A stretch of DNA of 43,366 bases, taken from assembly GCA_016933335.1 (NCBI GenBank), contig JAFGBD010000016.1, forward strand, positions 1 to 43,366, given 5' to 3'. This document shows, piece by piece, positions 9,469-16,934 of this stretch (position 1 is the stretch's first letter; each line of letters begins with the position of its first letter). Origin of the DNA: Bacteroidales bacterium (GTDB lineage: Bacteria; Bacteroidota; Bacteroidia; Bacteroidales; UBA10428). The position numbers and the translations under genes were made by a program. The notes under the pieces are model-generated. The model had not been told where the DNA came from, did not search any database, and was given only the letters and a program-made list of their open reading frames with translations.

Positions 9469-9777
9469 GTGAAATTTAGCATAAAATCAGGCGTCCTGAC
9501 AGTTTTACTGATGCTGTTTTTTTCAGGACAGATCCGTTCCCAAACCAGAACTGTGGGTCAGGCTGAAAAGAAAAAGCAGAATATCGAGCAAAGACAAAGG
9601 AAAGCCTATGAAAAAGCAAGAAAAAAATCGATCAAAGATAAGTTCGATATGCAGACTGAGGAAACTCAGAAACGCATGAAGGCAAGCAGGAAGCGCGCCA
9701 GGAAAAACAATCCGGCAAACAGGAAGACTATTGGTGACAGCCTATTTAAGAAAAAGAAAAAACCAAAAAACAAATAA
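9469..9777 (+). CDS. Small, very basic exported protein of unknown function
   Basis: A GTG start at 9469 gives a 102-residue protein opening with a clean signal peptide, MKFSIKSGVLTVLLMLFFSG, likely cleaved after QIRSQ. A longer in-frame TTG start at 9421 would overlap the divergent lipoprotein gene and spoil the signal peptide, so I prefer 9469. The mature part is dominated by Lys, Arg, Gln and Glu (AEKKKQNIEQRQRKAYEKARKK) and probably forms a charged helix; it ends in KKKKKPKNK. I recognise no named domain. The next gene begins two bases after its stop, so the two are almost certainly translated together. The role is unknown; it may bind acidic envelope components. Confidence 0.72.
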   Translation: MKFSIKSGVLTVLLMLFFSGQIRSQTRTVGQAEKKKQNIEQRQRKAYEKARKKSIKDKFDMQTEETQKRMKASRKRARKNNPANRKTIGDSLFKKKKKPKNK

Positions 9778-9779
9778 AA

Positions 9780-10283
9780 ATGGAAGATTTCTGGGGACTC
9801 TTATTTTACATCGCCATCATTGTGCTTGGAGGATTAGCCGGTGCATACAGAAATAAGAAAAAAAGAAAGATGATGGTTCCTCCACTGACAAAATCTCAGG
9901 AGGAACCTGAAATTGATGAAGCTCCTTTGCCAGGTTTTGATCCTTTTGAAGAATTTAATGAAAGAATTGAGTTCAAAACCGAGGAACAACCGGAGGAAGA
10001 AAAAGCAGAATCAAAACATGAGCCGGAAATAACCTTTCAAACAGACGTTGTTTCTCTTGAAACAATGGTAAAAACACCTGAGGAAGAAGGTATTGCAGCG
10101 TTTGAAGAAACCAGGGAGATTATCCAGTCAGACTCATTGCAGGATGAAGACATGATAGCTGAAGGTCAGATTTCAGATCAGGAGATCAAAGACGAGATTT
10201 ATCAAAATACTGATTTGGATTTGCCAGCCAATATCAGGGAGGGAATAATTTATTCCGAGATTTTGAAAAGAAAACATTTTTAA
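9780..10283 (+). CDS. Small single-span membrane protein with an acidic cytoplasmic tail
   Basis: A 167-residue protein. Residues 4-22 form a transmembrane helix (FWGLLFYIAIIVLGGLAGA) followed by a positive stop (RNKKKRKMM), which places the C-terminal part in the cytoplasm by the positive-inside rule. The rest is Glu/Asp-rich and probably disordered (clusters such as EEQPEEEKAE), until a well-ordered end, NIREGIIYSEILKRKHF. I recall that IYSEIL-type C-termini recur in small Bacteroidota proteins, which suggests a conserved binding motif, but I cannot verify this here. It starts two bases after the basic exported protein. No function is assigned; a scaffold or adaptor role is a guess. Confidence 0.72.
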   Translation: MEDFWGLLFYIAIIVLGGLAGAYRNKKKRKMMVPPLTKSQEEPEIDEAPLPGFDPFEEFNERIEFKTEEQPEEEKAESKHEPEITFQTDVVSLETMVKTPEEEGIAAFEETREIIQSDSLQDEDMIAEGQISDQEIKDEIYQNTDLDLPANIREGIIYSEILKRKHF

Positions 10284-10368
10284 TTAATTTAGCCCAAGAT
10301 TTCTAACAATCCTTAATATTATAATCTAGGCACTTAAGAGTAAATCATTATTTGTGTTCGATGTTAAA

Positions 10369-10394
10369 GAGTTCCGCCAGACGGAATTCTTTTT
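10369..10394 (+). terminator. Terminator-like hairpin in the greA leader
   Basis: GAGTTCCG (10369-10376) and CGGAATTC (10382-10389) form an 8-bp stem (one G-U pair) with loop CCAGA, directly followed by TTTTT and further T-rich sequence to about 10408. It can terminate transcription of the upstream small-protein pair. It ends only 32 bases before the greA start and just before its ribosome binding site, so it could also act as an attenuator in a greA leader. Confidence 0.65.
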
Positions 10395-10412
10395 GTTTTA
10401 TTTTTTTCTAAA

Positions 10413-10418
10413 AAGGAG
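10413..10418 (+). promoter_or_regulatory. Strong Shine-Dalgarno sequence of greA
   Basis: AAGGAG lies 8 bases before the greA ATG. Most other genes in this window lack such a clear purine-rich site, as is usual in Bacteroidota, so this one stands out and fixes the greA start. Confidence 0.6.
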
Positions 10419-10426
10419 ATTCAATT

Positions 10427-10894
10427 ATGGCTAATTATATAACGGAAGAAGGACTGCAGAAACTGAAGGAGGAACTCGATTTGCTTGTTAACGTCGAGAG
10501 GCCTGCCATTTCCAGGCAGATTGCTGAAGCAAGAGATAAAGGTGACTTGACGGAAAATGCCGAATATGATGCAGCAAAAGATGCCCAGGGAATGCTTGAG
10601 TTAAAAATTACAAAACTCAAGGATACCATTGCAAATGCAAGAATCATTGATGAATCCAGAATTGATACATCCACCATACAGATATTAAATAAAGTCAAGA
10701 TCATAAACAGGAACAATAATACAACAATGGTCTATACCATTGTATCTGAAAGTGAGGCCGATCTTAAAAAAGGCAAAATATCGGTAAGAACGCCTATAGC
10801 CCAGGGTCTCCTGGGGAAAAAGGTGGGAGATGTTGTTGATATAAAAGTCCCTTCAGGTATTATACCCTTTGAAATCGTTGAAATTTCCAGATAA
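10427..10894 (+). CDS. greA: Transcription elongation factor GreA
   Basis: Rescues backtracked RNA polymerase by stimulating transcript cleavage. The 155-residue protein has an N-terminal coiled coil ending in the acidic tip GDLTENAEYDAAK (D40 and E43, equivalent to the pair that coordinates the catalytic Mg in E. coli GreA), and a C-terminal FKBP-like domain with ISVRTPIAQGLLGKKVGD. Length and start (MANYITEEGLQKLKEEL) are standard. A strong ribosome binding site and an upstream hairpin precede it. The HIT-family gene begins 12 bases after its stop codon, so the two form an operon. Confidence 0.97.
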   Translation: MANYITEEGLQKLKEELDLLVNVERPAISRQIAEARDKGDLTENAEYDAAKDAQGMLELKITKLKDTIANARIIDESRIDTSTIQILNKVKIINRNNNTTMVYTIVSESEADLKKGKISVRTPIAQGLLGKKVGDVVDIKVPSGIIPFEIVEISR

Positions 10895-10905
10895 TTATCA
10901 TCAAA

Positions 10906-11298
10906 ATGGCTACCATTTTTAGTAAAATTGTCCGTGGTGAAATTCCCTGCTATAAAATTGCAGAAGACGAAAATTACCTGGCTTTTCTGGATATCAATCC
11001 TCTGGCAAAAGGACATACGCTGGTCATACCAAAGAAAGAAAACGACTATATTTTTGATCTTGATGACCAGACGTATACGGGTCTGCATCTTTTTGCCAAA
11101 AAAGTGGCCAGGGCGCTTGATAAAGCTATCACCTGCAAAAGAATTGCCGTTGCAGTTCTCGGACTGGAAGTTCCCCACACGCATGTTCATCTGATTCCGA
11201 TGAATGATCTGAGTGCCACAGATTTTACAAAGCCAAAGCTTAAGCTGTCAAATGAGGAATTTGAAGAAATAGCTGATAAGATTAAAAGTCAACTGTAG
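10906..11298 (+). CDS. HIT-family nucleotide hydrolase/transferase
   Basis: A 130-residue protein of the histidine triad family (Hint-like branch), cytoplasmic, which typically hydrolyses nucleotide phosphoramidates or related nucleotide conjugates. The opening TIFSKIVRGEIPCYKIAED and the triad HTHVHLIP (H91, H93, H95, with H93 the likely nucleophile) are diagnostic. It follows greA with an 11-base gap. The natural substrate of bacterial HIT proteins is generally unclear, and nothing here narrows it. Confidence 0.93.
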   Translation: MATIFSKIVRGEIPCYKIAEDENYLAFLDINPLAKGHTLVIPKKENDYIFDLDDQTYTGLHLFAKKVARALDKAITCKRIAVAVLGLEVPHTHVHLIPMNDLSATDFTKPKLKLSNEEFEEIADKIKSQL

Positions 11299-11302
11299 AG
11301 GC

Positions 11303-11327
11303 CCGTCGTGATTAAAGCACCTGACGG
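11303..11327 (+). terminator. Hairpin downstream of the HIT gene
   Basis: CCGTCGTG (11303-11310) pairs with CAC-GACGG (11318-11327, with a two-base CT bulge) around the loop ATTAAAG. It sits just after the HIT stop codon, in the gap before the convergent kinase gene. No T-tract follows, so it may stabilise an RNA end rather than terminate alone. Confidence 0.35.
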
Positions 11328-11425
11328 TTACTGATCAGATATTTCATCCGGATCGATAGTCTGATGCACTTTTTCAGTAAGATATTTTGTAAAGCCACAG
11401 GATTTAATAATCTTCACGAAATGCA

Positions 11426-12169
11426 TCACCAGTTTTCTGCCTGTTTTTCGTTTATCAGGTATTTTGCGACAACAGATTCAAGAGATCCTGATGCTGGAGT
11501 ACCTTTGCTTATCTTACGCAATGTTTCTAAATCAGACTTCCATGCTACATCTGCAGGGGCCAGAATACATACACAACCTGGTTCATGTTTTCTGTAAAGT
11601 ATGTGTTTTTTAAAGTAGTAGAATTCCCTGCTTTGTTCTGTAGGATAAGCATGCATTAACGGGGGTATATCATTCGGTTTGAACCAGAGTTTCATTTCCC
11701 GCTCTGCATCTTCAGGTGTTGCAGAAGCGTGAATGAGATTATCCATTCGTTGCCCGATTATATTACCTTCAGCATCTTTAAGGGGAACCATTGTTCCCAG
11801 AGAACGGATACATCCTGGCTTTTCCGTCCTTGCTTCAAGCGGATTTGTTGGACCTACAATATCCCGTATCTTTCTTATAGCATCCCGCCCCTGATATGCA
11901 ATCGCTATCACTCTTTGCTTCCATGGTTCATTAATATAGTGGCTATGTCCCATTAAGTATTCCAGAATTGCAGGGAAAAAAATCTTTCCCCGGTGTTCAG
12001 CATAATGTTCTTCGGCTATCATTCTGCTAACGTGTACAATCTTAGTCCCGCAATAATGCAATCCTGTATGAAACTCAGAAAGTGCAGAAAGTACATAACC
12101 TGTTAAAGAATTCTTTAGTGCGTCCGGCTTAATAAGCACAAGTGTCTGTTCGAGCTCCCTTTTATCCAT
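11426..12169 (-). CDS. ndk: Nucleoside diphosphate kinase, long form
   Basis: Transfers phosphate from ATP to nucleoside diphosphates through a phosphohistidine. The first 165 residues match NDK: TLVLIKPDAL (Lys14), the GRDAIRKIRDIVGPTNP segment with the phosphate-binding Arg, and NLIHASATPEDAEREMKLWF, where H147 is the catalytic histidine. The protein is 247 residues against the usual 140-150. There is an insertion before the active-site His (RSLGTMVPLKDAEGNIIGQRMD) and about 80 extra C-terminal residues of unknown fold. The usual HGSDS is HASAT here. Long NDKs of this type exist in some bacterial lineages, so it is probably a functional variant rather than a broken gene. Its 3' end faces the HIT gene. 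Confidence 0.9.
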   Translation of the reverse strand: MDKRELEQTLVLIKPDALKNSLTGYVLSALSEFHTGLHYCGTKIVHVSRMIAEEHYAEHRGKIFFPAILEYLMGHSHYINEPWKQRVIAIAYQGRDAIRKIRDIVGPTNPLEARTEKPGCIRSLGTMVPLKDAEGNIIGQRMDNLIHASATPEDAEREMKLWFKPNDIPPLMHAYPTEQSREFYYFKKHILYRKHEPGCVCILAPADVAWKSDLETLRKISKGTPASGSLESVVAKYLINEKQAENW

Positions 12170-12497
12170 AGATATTCTCTTTAATTTTATAAAGTCCTTT
12201 TCTAAAATTCACACCCCATTCTTTCTTTGAGATTATTAATTCCCTGTACACAATTAGCTGATGTTTATCAATAAAATCTCAATTCATTTTCCAGTATGAC
12301 CTTTTGTCGTTTGGTTTTGTTAATTGCTTATTATAATCTGAAATATACATTCTTTATCCGTTTTGAAAACACTGCAGGTATTGCCGTTATCAGCAACCTG
12401 TTCCATGAATCATGTAAATATAAACTTTCCGCAGATGTAAATCAATTAAACCTGGTGAATTTTCATTGTAGCCTTTCTTGTCAATATGGTTATTTTA
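12170..12497. other. Intergenic region between ndk and ruvC (328 bp)
   Basis: AT-rich sequence separating two minus-strand genes, so it should hold the ndk promoter. I see no full TTTG/TAnnTTTG pair; the closest -7 is TAATTGTG on the minus strand. An open frame on the plus strand (12296-12574) runs antisense into the ruvC 3' end and has no recognisable protein character. No tRNA, repeat or strong hairpin was found. Confidence 0.5.
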
Positions 12498-13055
12498 TCA
12501 TGGCCGTTTCAGGCGTTCAGGATTCTTACGGAGATAATCACTCCAGCTTTTGTATTCACCTCCTGAAACCATAGAATTCTTCTGGTAAAAATGGCACATG
12601 GCAACAGCCAGTCCGTCAGTTGCGTCAAGATTACCGGGCAATTCATTAATTTGTAAAAATTTCTGAAGCAATCTGGCAACCTGTTCCTTTGATGCGTTAC
12701 CTTGTCCTGTTATTGACTGCTTTATTTTACGGGGAGCATATTCATATATGGGAAGGTTACGATACAAAGCTGCAGAAATAGCCACACCTTGTGCACGGCC
12801 AAGTTTAAGCATTGATTGCACGTTATTGCCATAAAAAGGAGATTCAATGGCAAGTTCTTCCGGATGAAACTCATCGATTAGCATCAGGGTCCGGTTAAAA
12901 ATTTTCTGAAGCTTTTCGAAATGATTCCTGGTTTTGTGAAGTTCGATGTAACCCAGTGTGATCAGCCCTGGCTTCTTATTAATGATTTCTATCAGTCCGT
13001 ACCCCATGATCGTGGTACCAGGATCAATACCCAGAATTATCCTGTTATCTTCCAA
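12498..13055 (-). CDS. ruvC: Holliday junction resolvase RuvC
   Basis: The endonuclease that cuts Holliday junctions with the RuvAB helicase. The 185-residue protein has the four acidic catalytic residues in family context: D11 (ILGIDPGTTIMGYG), E71 (LAIESPFYGNNVQS), and D144 and D147 (NLDATDGLAVAMCH). The segment APRKIKQSITGQGNASKEQV is also typical. The start is TTG at 13055, which directly precedes EDNRIILGIDPG; there is no ATG nearby. A near-perfect Bacteroidota promoter lies at 13087-13117, so the gene has its own transcript. Confidence 0.96.
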   Translation of the reverse strand: MEDNRIILGIDPGTTIMGYGLIEIINKKPGLITLGYIELHKTRNHFEKLQKIFNRTLMLIDEFHPEELAIESPFYGNNVQSMLKLGRAQGVAISAALYRNLPIYEYAPRKIKQSITGQGNASKEQVARLLQKFLQINELPGNLDATDGLAVAMCHFYQKNSMVSGGEYKSWSDYLRKNPERLKRP

Positions 13056-13086
13056 TTTTACCGGTTTTTAAAGTGACTCTGTACAC

Positions 13087-13117
13087 CAAATTTAAATGTT
13101 TCTTTCCGGATGACAAA
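13087..13117 (-). promoter_or_regulatory. Bacteroidota-type promoter for ruvC
   Basis: On the minus strand, TTTG (13117-13114), exactly 19 bases, then TAAATTTG (13094-13087). This is the best match in the window to the -33/-7 consensus with ideal spacing. Transcription would start near 13080, about 25 bases before the TTG start of ruvC. Confidence 0.7.
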
Positions 13118-13189
13118 TTTCTGTTGGATTTTATCCTTTCGCTCTGATGCAAGGATTAACCTGTAGGGTTTTTTCCCGAATGATAAAGG

Positions 13190-14488
13190 TTAAAATGCTC
13201 TCTGCAGTCCGGCAAGGTTTGTAGAGGGTCTGATTGTCTGTTTTTCCGGGGTGGTTTTTAAGGTCATGACCACCACGGTTCCTGCAGTGATATAATTAAC
13301 GGCAGCTTTAAGCATCGCTTCATCAGGATCTCCAAAATCCCTTGTCAGGTCATCATTGACAAGGATATCCGGTTGCAATCCGTTGTAAAAATCACCGGCA
13401 TCCAGGGCATTGGTATATTTAAAACAAACAGGAAACGCAGCATAGTCCGCGTCTCTGAATCCATATACATACATTCCGACAGGTTTGCCATCTGTTGGAG
13501 TACCTATAAGATTCACCTCCATATACGGGACCATCCCATTGATAATGAGTTCGCTTGCTGAAGCAGTTTCCCTTGTTCCGATAAAGGCTATCCTGGTGAG
13601 ATCAAGTGAGGAACCATTGTAAGGTATTGTATATGAAGTATCCCGATACTGATTCCTGTTGTTATGCAGAAATTTTATAAGGGTATTTTCTGCATTTGAG
13701 TTTCCTGTCAGCCAGCCGGATAAATGAACCGCAACATCCACACTGCCTCCTCCGTTATATCTTAAATCAACTATCAGATCATCGATATTCTCCTGTTTGA
13801 AGTGATTGAATACACTGTCAATTTTGACTTTGGCAGCTTCAATGAAATCCTGGAAAACAATATAACCGATTTTTTTATCGTATGTTTGTATTATCTGACT
13901 GTGCAGAACGGGATTGATCTTCAGTTCCTCCTTTTTCAGGGTGATGGTCCTGATATTGCCTTCATTGTCGGTAAATTCAATGGTGTTTTCAACATCGGTA
14001 CTGCTGGCGCCCAGCAACTGAATCACATTTGATGGTGAAACTTCCACCCCGTTTACTTTTTTTATTATCCAGCCTCTTCTGACCCCTTTTGAATGAGCGG
14101 TTGTTGATGGATATACAAATGCAATTCTGAGGTTATAATTCTCATCTATTGAAATCATAAATCCGTGACCTATCATTTTCCCTTCCTGAAAGTATTGTTG
14201 ATATTCATGCCATGTAAGGATAAAGCTCCATCTGTCAAGCTCTTTGTATCGCAATACGTCCATCAGTTCATAAGGGGTGCTGTAATCTGAAGGATTGATG
14301 ACAGGTAGTTTGTCATACCAAAGATATATATCCTGCATGACTTTATATAAACTTCTGTTGACCTTAATTTCATCACTGATTATGAGATCATCCTCACATG
14401 CGAAAAAGAATGATACGGTCAGCAACAGAATCATGAAATACCTGGATAAGCGCCTGGAGTGTATCACGGTTTTATTCAATTTGTTCAT
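13190..14488 (-). CDS. S41-family (C-terminal processing) serine protease, lipoprotein
   Basis: A 432-residue envelope protease. The signal peptide ends in VSFFFAC, giving a probable lipid-attached Cys31 followed by EDD; acidic residues after the Cys are a known surface-export signal in Bacteroidota, so it may face outward. A PDZ-like domain (about 105-190, with GVRRGWIIKKVNGVEV) is followed by the S41 core: IGYIVFQDFIE, DDLIVDLRYNGGGSV, TRETASASELIING (probable nucleophile S312) and GTPTDGKPVG (probable general base K335). S41 lipoproteins of this sort are common in Bacteroidota; substrates are unknown. It has a candidate promoter of its own at 14505-14535. Confidence 0.9.
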   Translation of the reverse strand: MNKLNKTVIHSRRLSRYFMILLLTVSFFFACEDDLIISDEIKVNRSLYKVMQDIYLWYDKLPVINPSDYSTPYELMDVLRYKELDRWSFILTWHEYQQYFQEGKMIGHGFMISIDENYNLRIAFVYPSTTAHSKGVRRGWIIKKVNGVEVSPSNVIQLLGASSTDVENTIEFTDNEGNIRTITLKKEELKINPVLHSQIIQTYDKKIGYIVFQDFIEAAKVKIDSVFNHFKQENIDDLIVDLRYNGGGSVDVAVHLSGWLTGNSNAENTLIKFLHNNRNQYRDTSYTIPYNGSSLDLTRIAFIGTRETASASELIINGMVPYMEVNLIGTPTDGKPVGMYVYGFRDADYAAFPVCFKYTNALDAGDFYNGLQPDILVNDDLTRDFGDPDEAMLKAAVNYITAGTVVVMTLKTTPEKQTIRPSTNLAGLQRAF

Positions 14489-14504
14489 TCTGATAAAACG
14501 ATAA

Positions 14505-14535
14505 ATAAATTAAAAAGTTCTAAATCCTCCACAAA
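14505..14535 (-). promoter_or_regulatory. Candidate promoter for the S41 protease gene
   Basis: On the minus strand, TTTG (14535-14532), a 19-base spacer, and TAATTTAT (14512-14505), one mismatch from TAnnTTTG. It lies 17 bases before the ATG. Confidence 0.4.
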
Positions 14536-14537
14536 AT

Positions 14538-15440
14538 CTATTCCATTTTATGATTGATTTTTTGAATGAGAATACCCGAAACAATAAGTATTAATCCGAT
14601 AACTGAGGTAAAAAAAATTCTTTCATCAAGAACAACGTGTATGATAATAAGAGAGAAAAAAGGAGCCAGATAGATTGTATTGGCTATGCGATCAGGATAA
14701 CGGGCCGATTGTAATGCTTTTAGCCAGAAAATGAATGGGATACCCATCTCAAAAATACCTAAATAAATGGCAGGCCATGATCTGACTGACAGAGACATTT
14801 GATATTCACCTTCAATTATCAGAGCTATGGAGATATAGATCGCAGAAAAAAAGAAATTAAGAAAAAGTTTTATTATATCATCGCGTGTATCCTTCATATT
14901 CAATATCCAGTAAAAGGCCCAGATCACAGATGAACCAAGTGCAAGAATAACTCCTGCAGGCTCTTCGATATTGAAAGATCTGATGTTACCGCGGGATGCA
15001 ATGAAAAACACTCCCAGAAAGCTGAGAATCAGTCCGGCAAAACTGTGCCATGTAAATTGATAACCCAGTAACATGACTGCCAGTAATGTCAGGGTGACGG
15101 GCCATATAAAATTAAGAGGCTGAGCTATTTGTGCTGGCAGCAGCGAATATGCCCTGATCAGGATAATGTAATAAAGAAAAGGATTTAAAAAACCCATCAG
15201 CATTGATCTGAGATAAGAGCTGAAAGATCCTTTAAAGATCTGATCTGTCTTGCCTGTTATGATAATGATAAATAAATCAATAAATAATGCTGTTATATTT
15301 GCGATGAAAAGAAGTGTTAAGATACTGAGACCGGCCAGTGCAATTTTAAAAACCGACGCGACCGTTGACCAGCAAAGTATGGTTAATCCGGCATAAAAAT
15401 AAGCGATATTCTGGTTCTTTCTCAACACAATGAAAACCAT
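14538..15440 (-). CDS. EamA/DMT-superfamily permease
   Basis: A hydrophobic protein of about 300 residues with roughly ten membrane helices in two repeated halves, the arrangement of the EamA drug/metabolite transporter family. Typical signatures are LCWSTVASVFKIAL in helix 1 and ALGSSVIWAFYWIL at the start of the second half. The substrate cannot be deduced. The frame extends to a GTG at 15488, but a promoter-like site lies at 15450-15479, inside that extension, so I start at the ATG at 15440. A TTG at 15425 (giving MRKNQNIAYFYAGL) would also fit and leaves a more normal leader. The 3' end is followed by the S41 protease gene on the same strand. Confidence 0.88.
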   Translation of the reverse strand: MVFIVLRKNQNIAYFYAGLTILCWSTVASVFKIALAGLSILTLLFIANITALFIDLFIIIITGKTDQIFKGSFSSYLRSMLMGFLNPFLYYIILIRAYSLLPAQIAQPLNFIWPVTLTLLAVMLLGYQFTWHSFAGLILSFLGVFFIASRGNIRSFNIEEPAGVILALGSSVIWAFYWILNMKDTRDDIIKLFLNFFFSAIYISIALIIEGEYQMSLSVRSWPAIYLGIFEMGIPFIFWLKALQSARYPDRIANTIYLAPFFSLIIIHVVLDERIFFTSVIGLILIVSGILIQKINHKME

Positions 15441-15449
15441 AAATGATGT

Positions 15450-15479
15450 CAAAAATAGAGATAAACCGGAATTTGTCAA
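15450..15479 (-). promoter_or_regulatory. Bacteroidota-type promoter for the EamA permease
   Basis: On the minus strand, TTG (15479-15477), a 19-base spacer and TATTTTTG (15457-15450), a perfect TAnnTTTG. It lies within the longest open frame of the permease, which argues that the real start is downstream (15440 or 15425). Confidence 0.5.
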
Positions 15480-15645
15480 TATAATCACGGTTTCTTAGGA
15501 ATGGGGCTGAAACAAAATACCCCCATAATAACTGATCAGGCTTAATATTCAGTTATTAAATATTACAAGTCAGAAAACAGCAATTTATAATCTTTGTAAA
15601 TAAGTTCTGCCCGGAAGATAATGCCGGCTTTATATGATTTTTTTC

Positions 15646-15657
15646 TGTAAATTTACA
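15646..15657. promoter_or_regulatory. 12-bp palindrome upstream of the Tat aldo/keto reductase
   Basis: TGTAAATTTACA is a perfect palindrome 59 bases before the ATG at 15716, in the 275-bp region between divergent genes. It has the size of a dimeric regulator site, but no second copy or regulator gene is nearby. Confidence 0.25.
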
Positions 15658-15715
15658 TTAGATGGTCTGTTTCTTTAAAGGATCGACAAATCAATTGAAT
15701 TAAACTTAAGCAGGT

Positions 15716-16915
15716 ATGAAGAATCTTTTTTTATCACGCCGGAGATTTTTAAAGACTTCATTTGCAGGAGCTGCCGGGATTACCATTGGAGCAAAGGTTT
15801 CTGCCAACAGTATAAAGGAAGTAAAGACAACGGGTATTATCACCAGAAGACTTGGGCATACTGATCTGGTGCTTCCAATTGTCAGTATGGGAGTCATGAG
15901 ATCAGATATGCCAAATCTTGTTAAAGCTGCTTATGATTCAGGTATTAAACATTTTGATACTGCACATGGATATATGGGAGGGAACAATGAAATCATGCTG
16001 GGTAATGTGTTTAAGGATTATCCGAGAGATTCCTTTACCATTGCCACCAAGGTTCATCCAGATGATATCAACCGGCAGACCGGGGAACTGGGGCCTGGGT
16101 CTACCAAAGAATCATTTCTTAAAAAATTCAATACCAGTCTTGAAAGGCTCCAGATGGACTATGTGGACATACTTTATCATCATGGGGTTGGTTCCCGTCA
16201 GGCATTGATGTACGAACCGGTTCTCGATGCATTGACAACTGCTAAAAAAGAAGGTAAAACAAGGTACATCGGACTTTCCACTCACCGTAATGAGCCGGAA
16301 GTAATTCAGGCAGCCATAGACAGCGGGGTGATTGATGTGATTTTGACAACATTAAACTTCAAACAGCAGCATCATCTTCAGATAAAGGAAAAAATAGCTT
16401 TGGCTGCGGAGAACGGTATAGGTATCGTAACCATGAAAACCATGGCTGGTGCTTTTCTTGACAGGGAAAAAACAAAGCCTGTCAATTGCAAGGCAGCACT
16501 GAAGTGGGTATTACAGGATCCTAACGTGCATACCAGTATTCCGGGTATTACCTCCTTTGATATGCTTGCAGAGAATCTTTCGGTGATGGAAGACCTCGAA
16601 CTTACAGAAGAAGAAATAAAAGATTTGCAGGAAGCAGGACTTGTTGCCGGATTATATTGTGACGGTTGTTCTTCCTGCAGTGCGTTATGCAGGAAGCATT
16701 TGCCCGTGCATGATATTATGCGTAGCTATATGTATGCATACGGGTATAACGATTTCAAAAAAGCCAGGGAAGTACTGGATGAGTCGGGTATTGGAAATGA
16801 TCCTTGCGAAGATTGTGAATCCTGTACAATTGTTTGTACAAAAAACTTCAATGTTGCAGAAAGGATCAGGGATATTTCCAGAATCACAAACATACCGGCT
16901 GAGTTTCTGGCCTGA
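15716..16915 (+). CDS. Tat-exported aldo/keto reductase with two 4Fe-4S motifs
   Basis: A 399-residue oxidoreductase. It opens with a twin-arginine signal (SRRRFLK, residues 7-13), which implies export in folded, cofactor-loaded form. Residues about 43-305 are an aldo/keto reductase barrel with the catalytic tetrad D81, Y86 (FDTAHGY), K112 (IATKVHP) and H155/H156 (ILYHHG). The C-terminal part holds two ferredoxin-type motifs, C315-x2-C318-x2-C321-x3-C325 and C364-x2-C367-x2-C370-x3-C374, enough for two 4Fe-4S clusters. Cytoplasmic AKRs use NADPH, which is scarce in the periplasm, so the electron donor may instead come through the clusters; that is inference. A DUF6599-like secreted protein follows 19 bases after its stop and is probably co-transcribed. 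Confidence 0.93.
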   Translation: MKNLFLSRRRFLKTSFAGAAGITIGAKVSANSIKEVKTTGIITRRLGHTDLVLPIVSMGVMRSDMPNLVKAAYDSGIKHFDTAHGYMGGNNEIMLGNVFKDYPRDSFTIATKVHPDDINRQTGELGPGSTKESFLKKFNTSLERLQMDYVDILYHHGVGSRQALMYEPVLDALTTAKKEGKTRYIGLSTHRNEPEVIQAAIDSGVIDVILTTLNFKQQHHLQIKEKIALAAENGIGIVTMKTMAGAFLDREKTKPVNCKAALKWVLQDPNVHTSIPGITSFDMLAENLSVMEDLELTEEEIKDLQEAGLVAGLYCDGCSSCSALCRKHLPVHDIMRSYMYAYGYNDFKKAREVLDESGIGNDPCEDCESCTIVCTKNFNVAERIRDISRITNIPAEFLA

Positions 16916-16934
16916 CCGTCTTTAAATTTAAAAT

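Noticed and set aside
10284..10426. tRNA or riboswitch in the gap before greA
   Set aside because: A TTCGAT-like string appears, but no cloverleaf or aptamer-like pairing can be built; only the terminator-like hairpin is supported.
12296..12574. 92-codon plus-strand open frame between ndk and ruvC
   Set aside because: It overlaps the ruvC 3' end antisense, lacks a promoter or ribosome binding site, and its product has no domain-like pattern. Treated as chance.
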